Below the pieces are notes generated by a model. It saw nothing but the letters and a program-made list of their open reading frames with translations, ran no database searches and was not told where the DNA came from. DNA of 5,910 nucleotides from Rhodospirillales bacterium (GTDB lineage: Bacteria > Pseudomonadota > Alphaproteobacteria > Reyranellales > Reyranellaceae), in the NCBI GenBank assembly GCA_013205335.1, contig JABMNB010000173.1, positions 1-5,910 of the forward strand, written 5' to 3'. Position 1 is the first letter of the stretch, and each line of letters begins with the position of its first letter. Both the position numbers and the translations under genes were made by a program. This document shows, one piece after another, positions 1-5,600 of this stretch.

Positions 1-10
1 ACGAGTTTTA

Positions 11-80
11 GAAAAATCGCCGCCGGGGTGGACTGCCTCCGGTCGGGCTTAAGCCCTCCCTTCGTCAGCCCACCCCGGCG
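11..80 (-). terminator. 60-base imperfect palindrome followed by a T-run, candidate terminator or element end
   Basis: The palindrome is centred between 50 and 51: outer arms CGCCGGGGTGG (21-31) and CCACCCCGGCG (70-80) are perfect, the core GGGCTTAAGCCC (45-56) is perfect, and part of the intervening sequence also pairs, giving about 23 of 30 positions. Read on the minus strand, GCGATTTTTC follows, as in an intrinsic terminator. The stop codon of the truncated NTPase (49-51) lies in the core itself. Confidence 0.42.
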
Positions 81-1104
81 CAGTCTCACCCTGATTGACG
101 CTGTGTCTCTCCTTGATTGTCGCGCCGCAGCGCGGCGCCACCTGCGGTTCCAGTCGGTGAATGTCGACCAGCCGTTCACATAGGAAACTGATATTGGAGT
201 GGGACTCGCTTCCTCGCGAGTATCCGTGCGACTCTAATCCTGAACTAAAGGACGATTGCTGCCCGAGGTCGTCCAACAGTTGCACTCTATCCGAGGACAC
301 CCATTGGCGAGCCTGCTTGACCAACTCGGCCACGATCGTGGCCGGACGCGCCGTCTGCAGCTCGCGCCGGTCGAAGTCGAGGTGAAACACGGCATCCGGC
401 GCCTGGTTGGGTGGTAACTCCAGGAGGTCCGACACGAAGCGACTGATGAGAAGCGACTTGCCCATACCGCCGGGCGCCTCGATCAATGCGATCGAGGACT
501 TGTGATGGCCGAGCCATAGCTGCCGGAGTTGGCCCAGCTCTCGCTTGCGCCCGACAAACCGCGACAAATCGGGTCCACCCAGCCCCTCGATGAAGTCGCG
601 GCGGCGCATTGACTGCCGCAAGTCTTGTGGATCGAAGTCGAGCGGCATGCCGACCGCACCAGCCCAATCGGCGATAGTCGATAACTGATAGAGGCGCTGG
701 CGGTCGTCCTTGTCCGGATTGGCCTGCTCGCCTGCCAGTAAGTCCCTGAACAATGTCTCCGCACTGGTGACCTGTTGCACTGGGATGGCCTGGAGAGCCT
801 GGCTAGCTGCCTCTACCCCGACATTCTGAAGGATTTGATATCGCAGGTTGGGTGCCAACCGCAGCGCGTCCTTACCATCCGCATCGAGCGCCGGCACGGC
901 CAGTTCCCTAAGGTCGAGAGCGGCCGTGGTAGCAGCGCCCTCATCGTCCGCGCTCACTGTATCCTTGGCCGCGAACCAGTCCGTCAGCAGAGTTTCGACC
1001 GTGAAGCGCTCCTGTACCGCCGCCCTCGCCCAGAGATCACGTGCCGGCCCTGCCTCGGAGAGACGACCAAGTGACTGCGCCAAAGAATCAAATTTAGCGG
1101 TCAT
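49..1104 (-). CDS. STAND/AAA-type NTPase, C-terminally truncated; third gene of a putative conflict operon
   Basis: Seen: 351 aa. A mostly helical N-terminal region (about 1-180) of no recognised family leads to FVGRKREL (183-190), the usual entry into AAA_16/STAND ATPase cores. A Walker A loop, APGGMGKS (210-217), has intact K216 and S217. It is followed by HLDFDRREL (241-249), the FDFDR-type segment common in bacterial STAND NTPases. After about residue 323 (LEPQVA) resemblance stops: no Walker B, no sensor motifs and no TPR or other repeat tail, although relatives usually run to several hundred residues more. The last 28 residues lie over hairpins and direct repeats and look non-native. 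The ATG overlaps the upstream TGA by four bases (ATGA), which implies translational coupling; only a weak SD is visible. Inference: it would be the NTP-dependent switch or sensor of the module, but as it stands it is probably non-functional. It could equally be a contig-end artefact. Confidence 0.72.
   Translation of the reverse strand: MTAKFDSLAQSLGRLSEAGPARDLWARAAVQERFTVETLLTDWFAAKDTVSADDEGAATTAALDLRELAVPALDADGKDALRLAPNLRYQILQNVGVEAASQALQAIPVQQVTSAETLFRDLLAGEQANPDKDDRQRLYQLSTIADWAGAVGMPLDFDPQDLRQSMRRRDFIEGLGGPDLSRFVGRKRELGQLRQLWLGHHKSSIALIEAPGGMGKSLLISRFVSDLLELPPNQAPDAVFHLDFDRRELQTARPATIVAELVKQARQWVSSDRVQLLDDLGQQSSFSSGLESHGYSRGSESHSNISFLCERLVDIHRLEPQVAPRCGATIKERHSVNQGETAPGWADEGRA
83..123. 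repeat. Two 19-bp imperfect direct repeats spaced 22 bp
   Basis: Positions 83-101 and 105-123 match at 16 of 19 bases (consensus GTCTCnCCnTGATTGnCGC). A period of two helical turns suggests paired protein-binding sites. Multiple short direct repeats of about this size are known at the ends of transposons of the Tn7/TniA and IS21 types, but no transposase gene or target duplication is visible here, so that reading is only inference. Confidence 0.5.
122..138. repeat. Perfect 7-bp hairpin at the point where NTPase homology ends
   Basis: GCGCCGC (122-128) and GCGGCGC (132-138) are exact complements around the 3-base loop AGC. On the coding strand the hairpin begins at the last codon of recognisable NTPase-like sequence, so it marks or flanks the likely break point. 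Confidence 0.55.
193..238. repeat. Nested inverted repeats inside the NTPase gene
   Basis: ATTGGAGT (193-200) pairs with ACTCTAAT (231-238) at 7 of 8 positions, and ACTCGC (204-209) with GCGAGT (216-221) exactly. The encoded peptide here is Ser/Gly/His-rich (SSGLESHGYSRGSESHSN), unlike the rest of the protein. It may be an ordinary linker or part of the disturbed 3' end of the gene. Confidence 0.35.
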
Positions 1105-2177
1105 GCCTGCACTCGCTGACGCAAGGTGACAAGCCCTTCACACACGGCTGAACACAGGGCACGGCCACTCAGCGGCATGACCTTCTGGCGAAGCTCGTCA
1201 ACGAACATCGTTAGGTCGGCCGGATCTAATCGCTGGGCACCCAACTCGTTCATCCTGGTGCAGGCGTCCTCGATCTCCGGAAAGAGGAAGCCGGTGAGGG
1301 ACTCCCGGCGAATCTGCACATAATAGTCCTGGGGCGCGAAGTCACCCGCCGGCCCAAGCAAGAACAGCGTGCAATTGCTAAGCTCATGTTCCGCCGCAGT
1401 CGACGCGAGCGCGTGGATGAAGTGCTTGAGGGGCTCCTCGATCGGCCGGTCGATACTGTCGAGCACGATCCAGAGCGGTCGAGGGCGACCGGGCATGGCG
1501 TTCCGCAGGCGCTCGGCGAACTCGCTGGCGTAGCGGGCACCCAAGGTCGCTGCGGTGACTCCGTCGACCGAAACGGCTTTTCCGTCCGTCAACCCGGTTC
1601 GCCTAGTCAAAAGCTCGAATACGTCCTTAGCCGTCTGCTTCTCGAGGATCTGCTCGACCATGTCTACCTTGACGAAATCGGCGAGGCCGGACTTCGTCGA
1701 GACGTGCTTGATCAGGTGCCAGGAATGACTGCGCCCCAATCCGCTCTCACCCTGGACCACGACGACAGGCACTTCGTGGCCTAGCGTCAACTGCTCCAAG
1801 TGGGCGCGCAGTTGAGTGCGGTTGACGACTGGCACCCCCTTGATCAGACGCGCTTCGTAGGGCGGGCCGGCAAGTTCCTCTCGCTCAACTACGAAGGCCA
1901 ACCGGGCGATCGCACTCCTCAACATCGGCGCGCCAGGAATCGCCGACCGGTCTCGCTCGGCCTCGATCAGGAAAGCGCTGGCACTCGCCGCGTCGTTCCT
2001 GGCGTCGACCCATTGGGCAACCCCGACCGACCACACCGGCCGAATCGCTGGCAATTTAACGATGTCGACGAGAGACGTATAAAAATTGCTTTCAAGGAAT
2101 CCGTTTATTTCGTCTTGCTCATAGGTCCTAGCCCACTCGACTAAGGCCCTAATCTCCGAGCGGAGCAGGATTCCCAT
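1101..2177 (-). CDS. STAND-like P-loop protein with a degenerate Walker A (inactive-STAND type)
   Basis: Seen: 358 aa from the ATG at 2177, which shares one base with the protease stop (TGATG); a GTG one codon upstream is the alternative. Residues about 5-95 form a helical domain whose pattern resembles effector-associated (death-like) adaptor domains; that match is weak. A P-loop core follows. The Walker A position reads GESGLGRS (143-150), with arginine at 149 where lysine is almost invariant. The Walker B-like strand is PLWIVLDSID (234-243), with D240 and D243. No membrane segment or signal peptide is visible. Known: inactivated STAND modules occur beside EAD-linked proteases in bacterial conflict systems. 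Inference: it acts as a nucleotide-independent or weakly binding adaptor between the protease upstream and the NTPase downstream. I am confident it is a real gene and P-loop protein, less so of the exact family. Confidence 0.78.
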   Translation of the reverse strand: MGILLRSEIRALVEWARTYEQDEINGFLESNFYTSLVDIVKLPAIRPVWSVGVAQWVDARNDAASASAFLIEAERDRSAIPGAPMLRSAIARLAFVVEREELAGPPYEARLIKGVPVVNRTQLRAHLEQLTLGHEVPVVVVQGESGLGRSHSWHLIKHVSTKSGLADFVKVDMVEQILEKQTAKDVFELLTRRTGLTDGKAVSVDGVTAATLGARYASEFAERLRNAMPGRPRPLWIVLDSIDRPIEEPLKHFIHALASTAAEHELSNCTLFLLGPAGDFAPQDYYVQIRRESLTGFLFPEIEDACTRMNELGAQRLDPADLTMFVDELRQKVMPLSGRALCSAVCEGLVTLRQRVQA

Positions 2178-3202
2178 CACAGCACCACATTTTTGGTGTG
2201 AAGGTCATCACGGATCAGCCGCAGGGGGATCGCCTGGTTGTAGCCGAGGTTGGCAGCGGGCCAGTCGCTATGGCCGGCATGATGCAAGGCTACGAGGTTC
2301 AAGCCAGCATCGAAGACCGGTGCGCCGGACGAGCCTGGCTCGGTGTTGACGCTGTGGCGAATGCGCGTCGGATCGAGTTTCGTGATGGCGCCAATGTCGA
2401 TCTTCATCGCCTTCCCGCCGGGATGCTGGAGGATGACCAATCCTTCCTGTCCGCCGAGCGCTTCTGGGCGGGAATCCGGCGGGGCAAAGCCGCGTGGCTC
2501 ACCCCCCGCGACGATGGCTTCGGTGCCAACAGCCCGTGGCAGCTTGAGGATGGCGTAGTCGAGCCTGTCCAGCGCCGTGTTGATGCCACCCGCCACCTGA
2601 TCTTCCGGCGCGTGCGGACTTGAGGCGGCCACCGACACCGCCTTCACATCGACAGACGGAGTCTTGAAGCCCTTTTCATTGGTCTTGTGGTCAAAACGGC
2701 AGGTGACCGTTCCCGAGAGACTGCCGTCGGCCCGCAGGACGCTTGCCACGACGTGGTGGTTTGTAAGCACATGCGAAGCGCTGATGAGGACCCCAGTGCC
2801 CAGGGCATTCGGCGTTTGGACCTGGCAGACGGCCGCCTCGATCGCTGACAGATGGCCGCGAAAGGCCGCAACGTCCTGATAGGGTGTGCCAACCGGCCGG
2901 ACCAGGACTTCCAGGCCTTGCGCCGGCAAATGGGCGAAGCCAAGCGAGTCGGCGACGGCTGCGAATACGGGATCCGCTGGCCGGGTATCCCGCAAGGCCA
3001 CGACCAACTGCTCGACCATATTCCGATGATGGAAGTATCGATGAACGTTCCGAAATTGCTCCTTGAAGTCTACCTTATCAGTAGTGAGATTTGTGTATTG
3101 AAGCCCGAAGCGTTCCAGCACGACGCCACTTAGCGCGCCGGGATCAAACGCATCATAACCCGCCTGCAGGAAGGCGCTGAGCTCTGGATTAACCAGCCGC
3201 AT
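2177..3202 (-). CDS. Effector-associated domain (EAD1-like) fused to a trypsin-like serine protease
   Basis: Seen: 341 aa. Residues 1-90 are a helical domain (LSAFLQAGYDAF...; DTRPADPVFAAVADSLG) matching the general pattern of EAD1, a death-like adaptor fused to effectors in bacterial conflict systems. Residues about 115-335 are a chymotrypsin-fold (trypsin_2-type) protease. The triad is readable: H150 in VLTNHHVV, D215 in LDYAILKL and S292 in GSSGAP, so it should be active. There is no signal peptide or membrane segment, so it acts in the cytosol, unlike periplasmic DegP relatives. Start: the reading frame opens at 3250, but the ATG at 3202 has GGGAG nine bases upstream and begins the EAD directly. 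It is the first gene of the three-gene operon and its stop overlaps the next start. Inference: a toxic or processing effector unleashed when the STAND partner switches. Its substrate is unknown. Confidence 0.88.
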   Translation of the reverse strand: MRLVNPELSAFLQAGYDAFDPGALSGVVLERFGLQYTNLTTDKVDFKEQFRNVHRYFHHRNMVEQLVVALRDTRPADPVFAAVADSLGFAHLPAQGLEVLVRPVGTPYQDVAAFRGHLSAIEAAVCQVQTPNALGTGVLISASHVLTNHHVVASVLRADGSLSGTVTCRFDHKTNEKGFKTPSVDVKAVSVAASSPHAPEDQVAGGINTALDRLDYAILKLPRAVGTEAIVAGGEPRGFAPPDSRPEALGGQEGLVILQHPGGKAMKIDIGAITKLDPTRIRHSVNTEPGSSGAPVFDAGLNLVALHHAGHSDWPAANLGYNQAIPLRLIRDDLHTKNVVL

Positions 3203-3211
3203 TGTGTAATT

Positions 3212-3216
3212 CTCCC
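3212..3216 (-). promoter_or_regulatory. Ribosome binding site deciding the protease start
   Basis: GGGAG lies nine bases before the ATG at 3202 on the minus strand. The upstream start at 3250 would add 16 residues (including WYGCIIWENY) that do not belong to the EAD, so 3202 is preferred. Confidence 0.6.
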
Positions 3217-3297
3217 ATATGATACAACCATACCATCGAAGGAAGAGCAACGGCGGCCTGTGAGCCTTGCTTCAGGCCCATTCTCACTGCTGAATAA

Positions 3298-3335
3298 CTA
3301 TTGGTTGCAAAATATACCTTATCTTATACCAATAG
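3298..3335. promoter_or_regulatory. Perfect 8-bp inverted repeat, possible operator
   Basis: CTATTGGT (3298-3305) and its exact complement ACCAATAG (3328-3335) are separated by 22 bases, so arm centres lie 30 bp apart, close to three helical turns. The arms overlap the candidate -35 and -10 of the plus-strand gene, as expected for a repressor or looping site. Inference: it could be bound by the wHTH domain encoded just downstream, or by an unlinked regulator. Confidence 0.4.
3301..3330 (+). promoter_or_regulatory. Candidate sigma-70-type promoter for the three-TM/wHTH gene
   Basis: TTGGTT at 3301-3306 and TATACC at 3325-3330 are separated by 18 bases, in an AT-rich stretch ending about 30 bases before the ATG. 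The match to consensus is partial (TTG in the -35, TATA in the -10), so this is a guess. GAGAG at 3349-3353 supplies an SD nine bases before the start. Confidence 0.3.
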
Positions 3336-3362
3336 CTATGGGCAATTAGAGAGAAGCTTGGG

Positions 3363-4121
3363 ATGACCAGTCTCTTGATCCTGATCTGCGCTATCGCTTT
3401 GGCTGGAGCGGGCGGTGGTTGGGCGAACTACCTGTTGCTTACCGCATCGCGCGACGGTCGGGAGCAGTATCCGGAGGCTATGCGATTCGTGATTGCGGGG
3501 GCGATCACAGCATTTGTCGTACCGTTATTCCTCAGCCTGGCGCAAAGCGCACTGGTCAAAGCAGTATTCGACGGATGGGAGAAGGGCACGGCCTTTCCCG
3601 ACGCTCTGGTGCTGATTGGCTTCTGCGTCGTGGCTGGCTTCGCCTCGAAGGCCTTCCTGGATTCAGTGTCGACCCGGATACTACAAATGCAGAGGGACAT
3701 GCAGCGCCTCGACGGCAAGGCGGACGCCGCCAGCAAGGAAGCCAAAGCTGCGGCCTCGCAGGCTCTCGAAGCGATTGAACTTTCCGAAGAGAGTGCCGAG
3801 CAGCTTCATCCTCCTGCGGTCAAGGCGAGGCTGAGCGGCGGGCTGGAAGCTTTAGCGACGAGTGCCGAAGACGAGAGATTAGCGGCTACTCTGACAACTG
3901 ATGAACTGGCCGTCCTCCGAGCCTTGAGTAGGCTGCCCCAAAGAACACAAACCGGCATTGCCCGGGATGCCGGCATCGCGCGCAGCCAAATCGCCGAAAT
4001 AGTCGAGAAGCTCGTGGCAGAGGGACTGGCGCACTTCGGCGCCTCGGCTAGCGGTAGTTTGCGTGTCTCGCTCTCGGAAAAAGGAGCCGGCGCTCTCGCC
4101 GCCGCCGTACGCCATTCTTGA
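3363..4121 (+). CDS. Three-TM membrane protein with C-terminal winged HTH (YLATT-like)
   Basis: Seen: 252 aa. Three hydrophobic segments at about 3-25, 41-64 and 80-101 are followed by an Ala/Lys/Glu-rich coiled coil (about 103-148) and a winged helix-turn-helix (about 177-249). In the last, GIARDAGIARSQIAEIVEKL fits the HTH and GSLRVSLSEKG the wing, in MarR-like style. The N-terminal part, including FVVPLFLSLAQS and LIGFCVVAGFASKAFL, resembles YLATT proteins (YEATS-like-associating three-TM), a family predicted in NTP-dependent conflict systems. ATG start with GAGAG nine bases upstream. It is divergent from the protease operon across a shared control region. Inference: an inner-membrane sensor or anchor whose cytosolic wHTH either regulates the divergent operon or acts as an interaction domain. 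The three-TM layout is clear; the family name is from recognition, not a search. Confidence 0.75.
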   Translation: MTSLLILICAIALAGAGGGWANYLLLTASRDGREQYPEAMRFVIAGAITAFVVPLFLSLAQSALVKAVFDGWEKGTAFPDALVLIGFCVVAGFASKAFLDSVSTRILQMQRDMQRLDGKADAASKEAKAAASQALEAIELSEESAEQLHPPAVKARLSGGLEALATSAEDERLAATLTTDELAVLRALSRLPQRTQTGIARDAGIARSQIAEIVEKLVAEGLAHFGASASGSLRVSLSEKGAGALAAAVRHS

Positions 4122-4130
4122 TCCGGAGAG

Positions 4131-4196
4131 GCTGGGTGATGTTTGTCGCCAGCGTTGCACAACCACACAACGAGGCTTCTGGCGCCCAGCATTTTC
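4131..4196 (+). terminator. Nested stem followed by a short T-run, candidate terminator
   Basis: Ten bases after the plus-strand stop, three complementary pairs nest: GCTGGG (4131-4136)/CCCAGC (4185-4190), CGCCAG (4147-4152)/CTGGCG (4179-4184) and CGTTG (4153-4157)/CAACG (4168-4172), with bulges of 10 and 6 bases. ATTTTCC follows at once. It sits in the convergent gap, as expected for ending the three-TM/wHTH transcript. The bulges and short T-run make it non-canonical. The rest of the gap (4197-4250) shows only weak 4-bp repeats and no clear terminator for the ferritin-like gene coming from the other side. Confidence 0.42.
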
Positions 4197-4250
4197 CTGC
4201 CGGAAACCGGTACAACCCTTCAGGTCGAAGCAGCCTGGTTTTGACTTATA

Positions 4251-5069
4251 CTAAGCCCCCTGCGCCGCCAGCCTGGCGGCGTTGCGGCGCAGGAACCACA
4301 GGCCGGCACGCGTCATCAGCCTGTTGAGGCGGCCCTGCGGCTCCAGCCCGACCGTCTTCAGCACCATCGCGATGGCGCGCTGCACGTGGGTCTGCCGGTA
4401 GAGCGGATAGGCGCGCCGCGCATAGGCCTGCATGTTGCGCTTGCGGTCGTAGACCGCGTCCACCGGCTCGTTGGCGGCGAAATAGGCGTAGGCCAGTTCG
4501 TCGTCCTCGCTCTCGGCCAGCCGTCCCCAGCCGATACGCAGACGCGCCCAGCGATTGAGTTGGTCGCGCTTCAGGCAGCGATTGAGATGCTCATAGAACA
4601 GCTTGTAGTGACGGAACTCGTCGGCCGCGATCTTCTGGCAGACCTGCTTTAGCACCGGCTCCTGGGTCGCATCCTTGAGAGCGCTGTAATAGGAGCTGGT
4701 GCCGGTCTCGACGATGCAGCGGGCGATCATCTCGCCGGCCTGGCTGCCGCGCACCGATTCGCTGACATGGAGGGGCAGCTTGTAGCCGGTCCGGAAGCGC
4801 TCGAAGGCGGCATCGAAATCCCACGACGGATCGGCAAGCCGGGCCCAGCGGCCGAGCGCCATGCCGTGCTGGACTTCCTCGACCACCCAGTTGTCGACGG
4901 CACTCATGAACGCAGGATCTTCGGCGAAGACGCGGCCGAGATAGATTCCGTAGTCGCCGCCGTTCCTCTCCACCAGGGCCGCAGCCTTGATGTTGCGGAG
5001 AATCTCCGGATCCACTTTCGACGCGTCGAAGCGATCCCAGTCGATCGTCTCGAGTGTCCAATTACCCAT
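4251..5069 (-). CDS. Ferritin-like (diiron carboxylate) protein
   Basis: Seen: 272 aa. The ligand pattern of ferritin-like, acyl-ACP-desaturase-related four-helix diiron proteins is readable: E34 (LVERNG), E65xxH68 (EEVQH), E121 (IVETGTSSYY) and E151xxH154 (ADEFRHYKLFYEH). The remainder (about 165-272) is helical and Arg-rich with no domain I recognise. No signal peptide, so cytosolic. Start: ATG at 5069 with GAGGG nine bases upstream; a small hairpin (GGCGA/TCGCC, 5084-5097) lies just before the SD. It follows atpC in the same direction after 113 bases, so it may be expressed partly by read-through or from its own promoter; TTGCAA at 5128-5133 could be a -35, but no good -10 is spaced to it. 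Known: such proteins perform O2-dependent oxidation or desaturation. The substrate cannot be told from the sequence. Confidence 0.82.
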   Translation of the reverse strand: MGNWTLETIDWDRFDASKVDPEILRNIKAAALVERNGGDYGIYLGRVFAEDPAFMSAVDNWVVEEVQHGMALGRWARLADPSWDFDAAFERFRTGYKLPLHVSESVRGSQAGEMIARCIVETGTSSYYSALKDATQEPVLKQVCQKIAADEFRHYKLFYEHLNRCLKRDQLNRWARLRIGWGRLAESEDDELAYAYFAANEPVDAVYDRKRNMQAYARRAYPLYRQTHVQRAIAMVLKTVGLEPQGRLNRLMTRAGLWFLRRNAARLAAQGA

Positions 5070-5117
5070 GCACGAGCACCCTCGGCGAGTTGTCGCCTAA
5101 GCGTAATAGAGCTACCT

Positions 5118-5167
5118 CCGGCCCGGCTTGCAATGGCCGGCCGGTGCACTTTTCGACGGAGAAGTGC
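5118..5167. repeat. Two adjacent stem-loops between atpC and the ferritin-like gene
   Basis: CCGGCC(bulge C)GGC at 5118-5127 pairs with GCCGGCCGG at 5136-5144 around an 8-base loop, giving a strong GC stem. Directly beside it, positions 5146-5154 and 5159-5167 form a 9-position stem around GACG with one mismatched or wobble pair. No T-run follows on the minus strand, so these are not classical intrinsic terminators. They could slow polymerase, protect the atp mRNA 3' end or serve as a leader structure for the next gene. Confidence 0.4.
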
Positions 5168-5182
5168 GCAGTAGCGCTGTAA

Positions 5183-5596
5183 TTACTGGCTGGCGTAGAA
5201 AACCTGCGCGCGCTTCAGATCCTGGGCAATCGCCAGGTTCTTCTCGGCGGTGGCCTTCTCGGCGGGCGTCGAAGCCTCGGTGATGTCGTTGCGGGCCACG
5301 CGCTCGCGCTCGTCGAGCTGCGCGACCGTGACCTCTTCAAAGGGCACGGCCTCGTCGGCCAGGACCGTGCAACGCTCGGGCGTGACCTCGGCGAAACCGC
5401 CGGCCACCAGGAAGCGCTGCTCGACCTTGCTGTTCTGATAGACCTCGAGCACGCCCGAACGGACGGTCGAGATCAGCGGCGCATGGCCCGGCAGGACGCC
5501 GAAGTCGCCTTCGCTGCCCGGGACGACGACCATGTCGGCCTCGGTCGCGAGCAACTCGCGCTCGGGCATCACCAGACGGAAGGAGACCTTGGCCAT
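5183..5596 (-). CDS. atpC: ATP synthase F1 subunit epsilon
   Basis: Seen: 137 aa, the normal length for bacterial epsilon. The N-terminal beta-sandwich (about 1-85) has the conserved GDFGVLPGHAPLISTVRSG stretch and a VAGGFAEV segment. The C-terminal helical hairpin (about 90-137; QLDERERVARN, EKNLAIAQDLKRA) is complete. Function: central-stalk subunit of F1Fo ATP synthase, contacting gamma and the c-ring and inhibiting ATP hydrolysis through its C-terminal helices; cytoplasmic side of the inner membrane. Start: the ATG at 5596 begins the typical MAKVSFRLV; the frame is open to 5638, but that part overlaps atpD and is not family sequence. It starts four bases after the atpD stop, with GGTGG upstream, as in the usual atpHAGDC order. 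Confidence 0.97.
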   Translation of the reverse strand: MAKVSFRLVMPERELLATEADMVVVPGSEGDFGVLPGHAPLISTVRSGVLEVYQNSKVEQRFLVAGGFAEVTPERCTVLADEAVPFEEVTVAQLDERERVARNDITEASTPAEKATAEKNLAIAQDLKRAQVFYASQ

Positions 5597-5600
5597 GTGC

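Larger units (their letters stand above)
3203..3362. promoter_or_regulatory. Divergent intergenic control region
   Basis: These 160 bases separate the protease operon (minus) from the three-TM/wHTH gene (plus), so both promoters must lie here unless transcription reads in from further away. The half next to the plus gene is clearly more AT-rich than the flanking coding DNA. It contains a perfect 8-bp inverted repeat (3298-3305/3328-3335). A smaller inverted repeat (GGCCTG at 3255-3260, CAGGCC at 3273-3278) lies nearer the protease. I could not identify a convincing -35/-10 pair for the minus strand. Confidence 0.6.

Noticed and set aside
21..80. Integron attC recombination site
   Set aside because: The palindrome is about the right size, but the RYYYAAC/GTTRRRY core boxes are missing and no integrase or cassette array is visible.
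83..123. CRISPR repeats
   Set aside because: Only two copies, imperfect, separated by three bases rather than by a spacer of about 30 bases.
1386..1784. 132-codon plus-strand open frame inside the inactive-STAND gene
   Set aside because: Antisense shadow of a well-supported P-loop gene; no recognisable motif and an Arg/Asp-rich composition typical of GC-rich shadow frames.
2198..2623. 141-codon plus-strand open frame opposite the protease
   Set aside because: Antisense to the protease region that encodes the catalytic Ser and Asp motifs; no domain features of its own.
3203..3250. Protease start at 3250 (16 extra residues)
   Set aside because: No SD for that start, and the extra residues do not belong to the adaptor domain; 3202 has GGGAG at the proper distance.
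4197..4250. Intrinsic terminator for the ferritin-like gene
   Set aside because: Only CCGG/CCGG and CAGG/CCTG 4-bp pairings, with no T-run on the minus strand.
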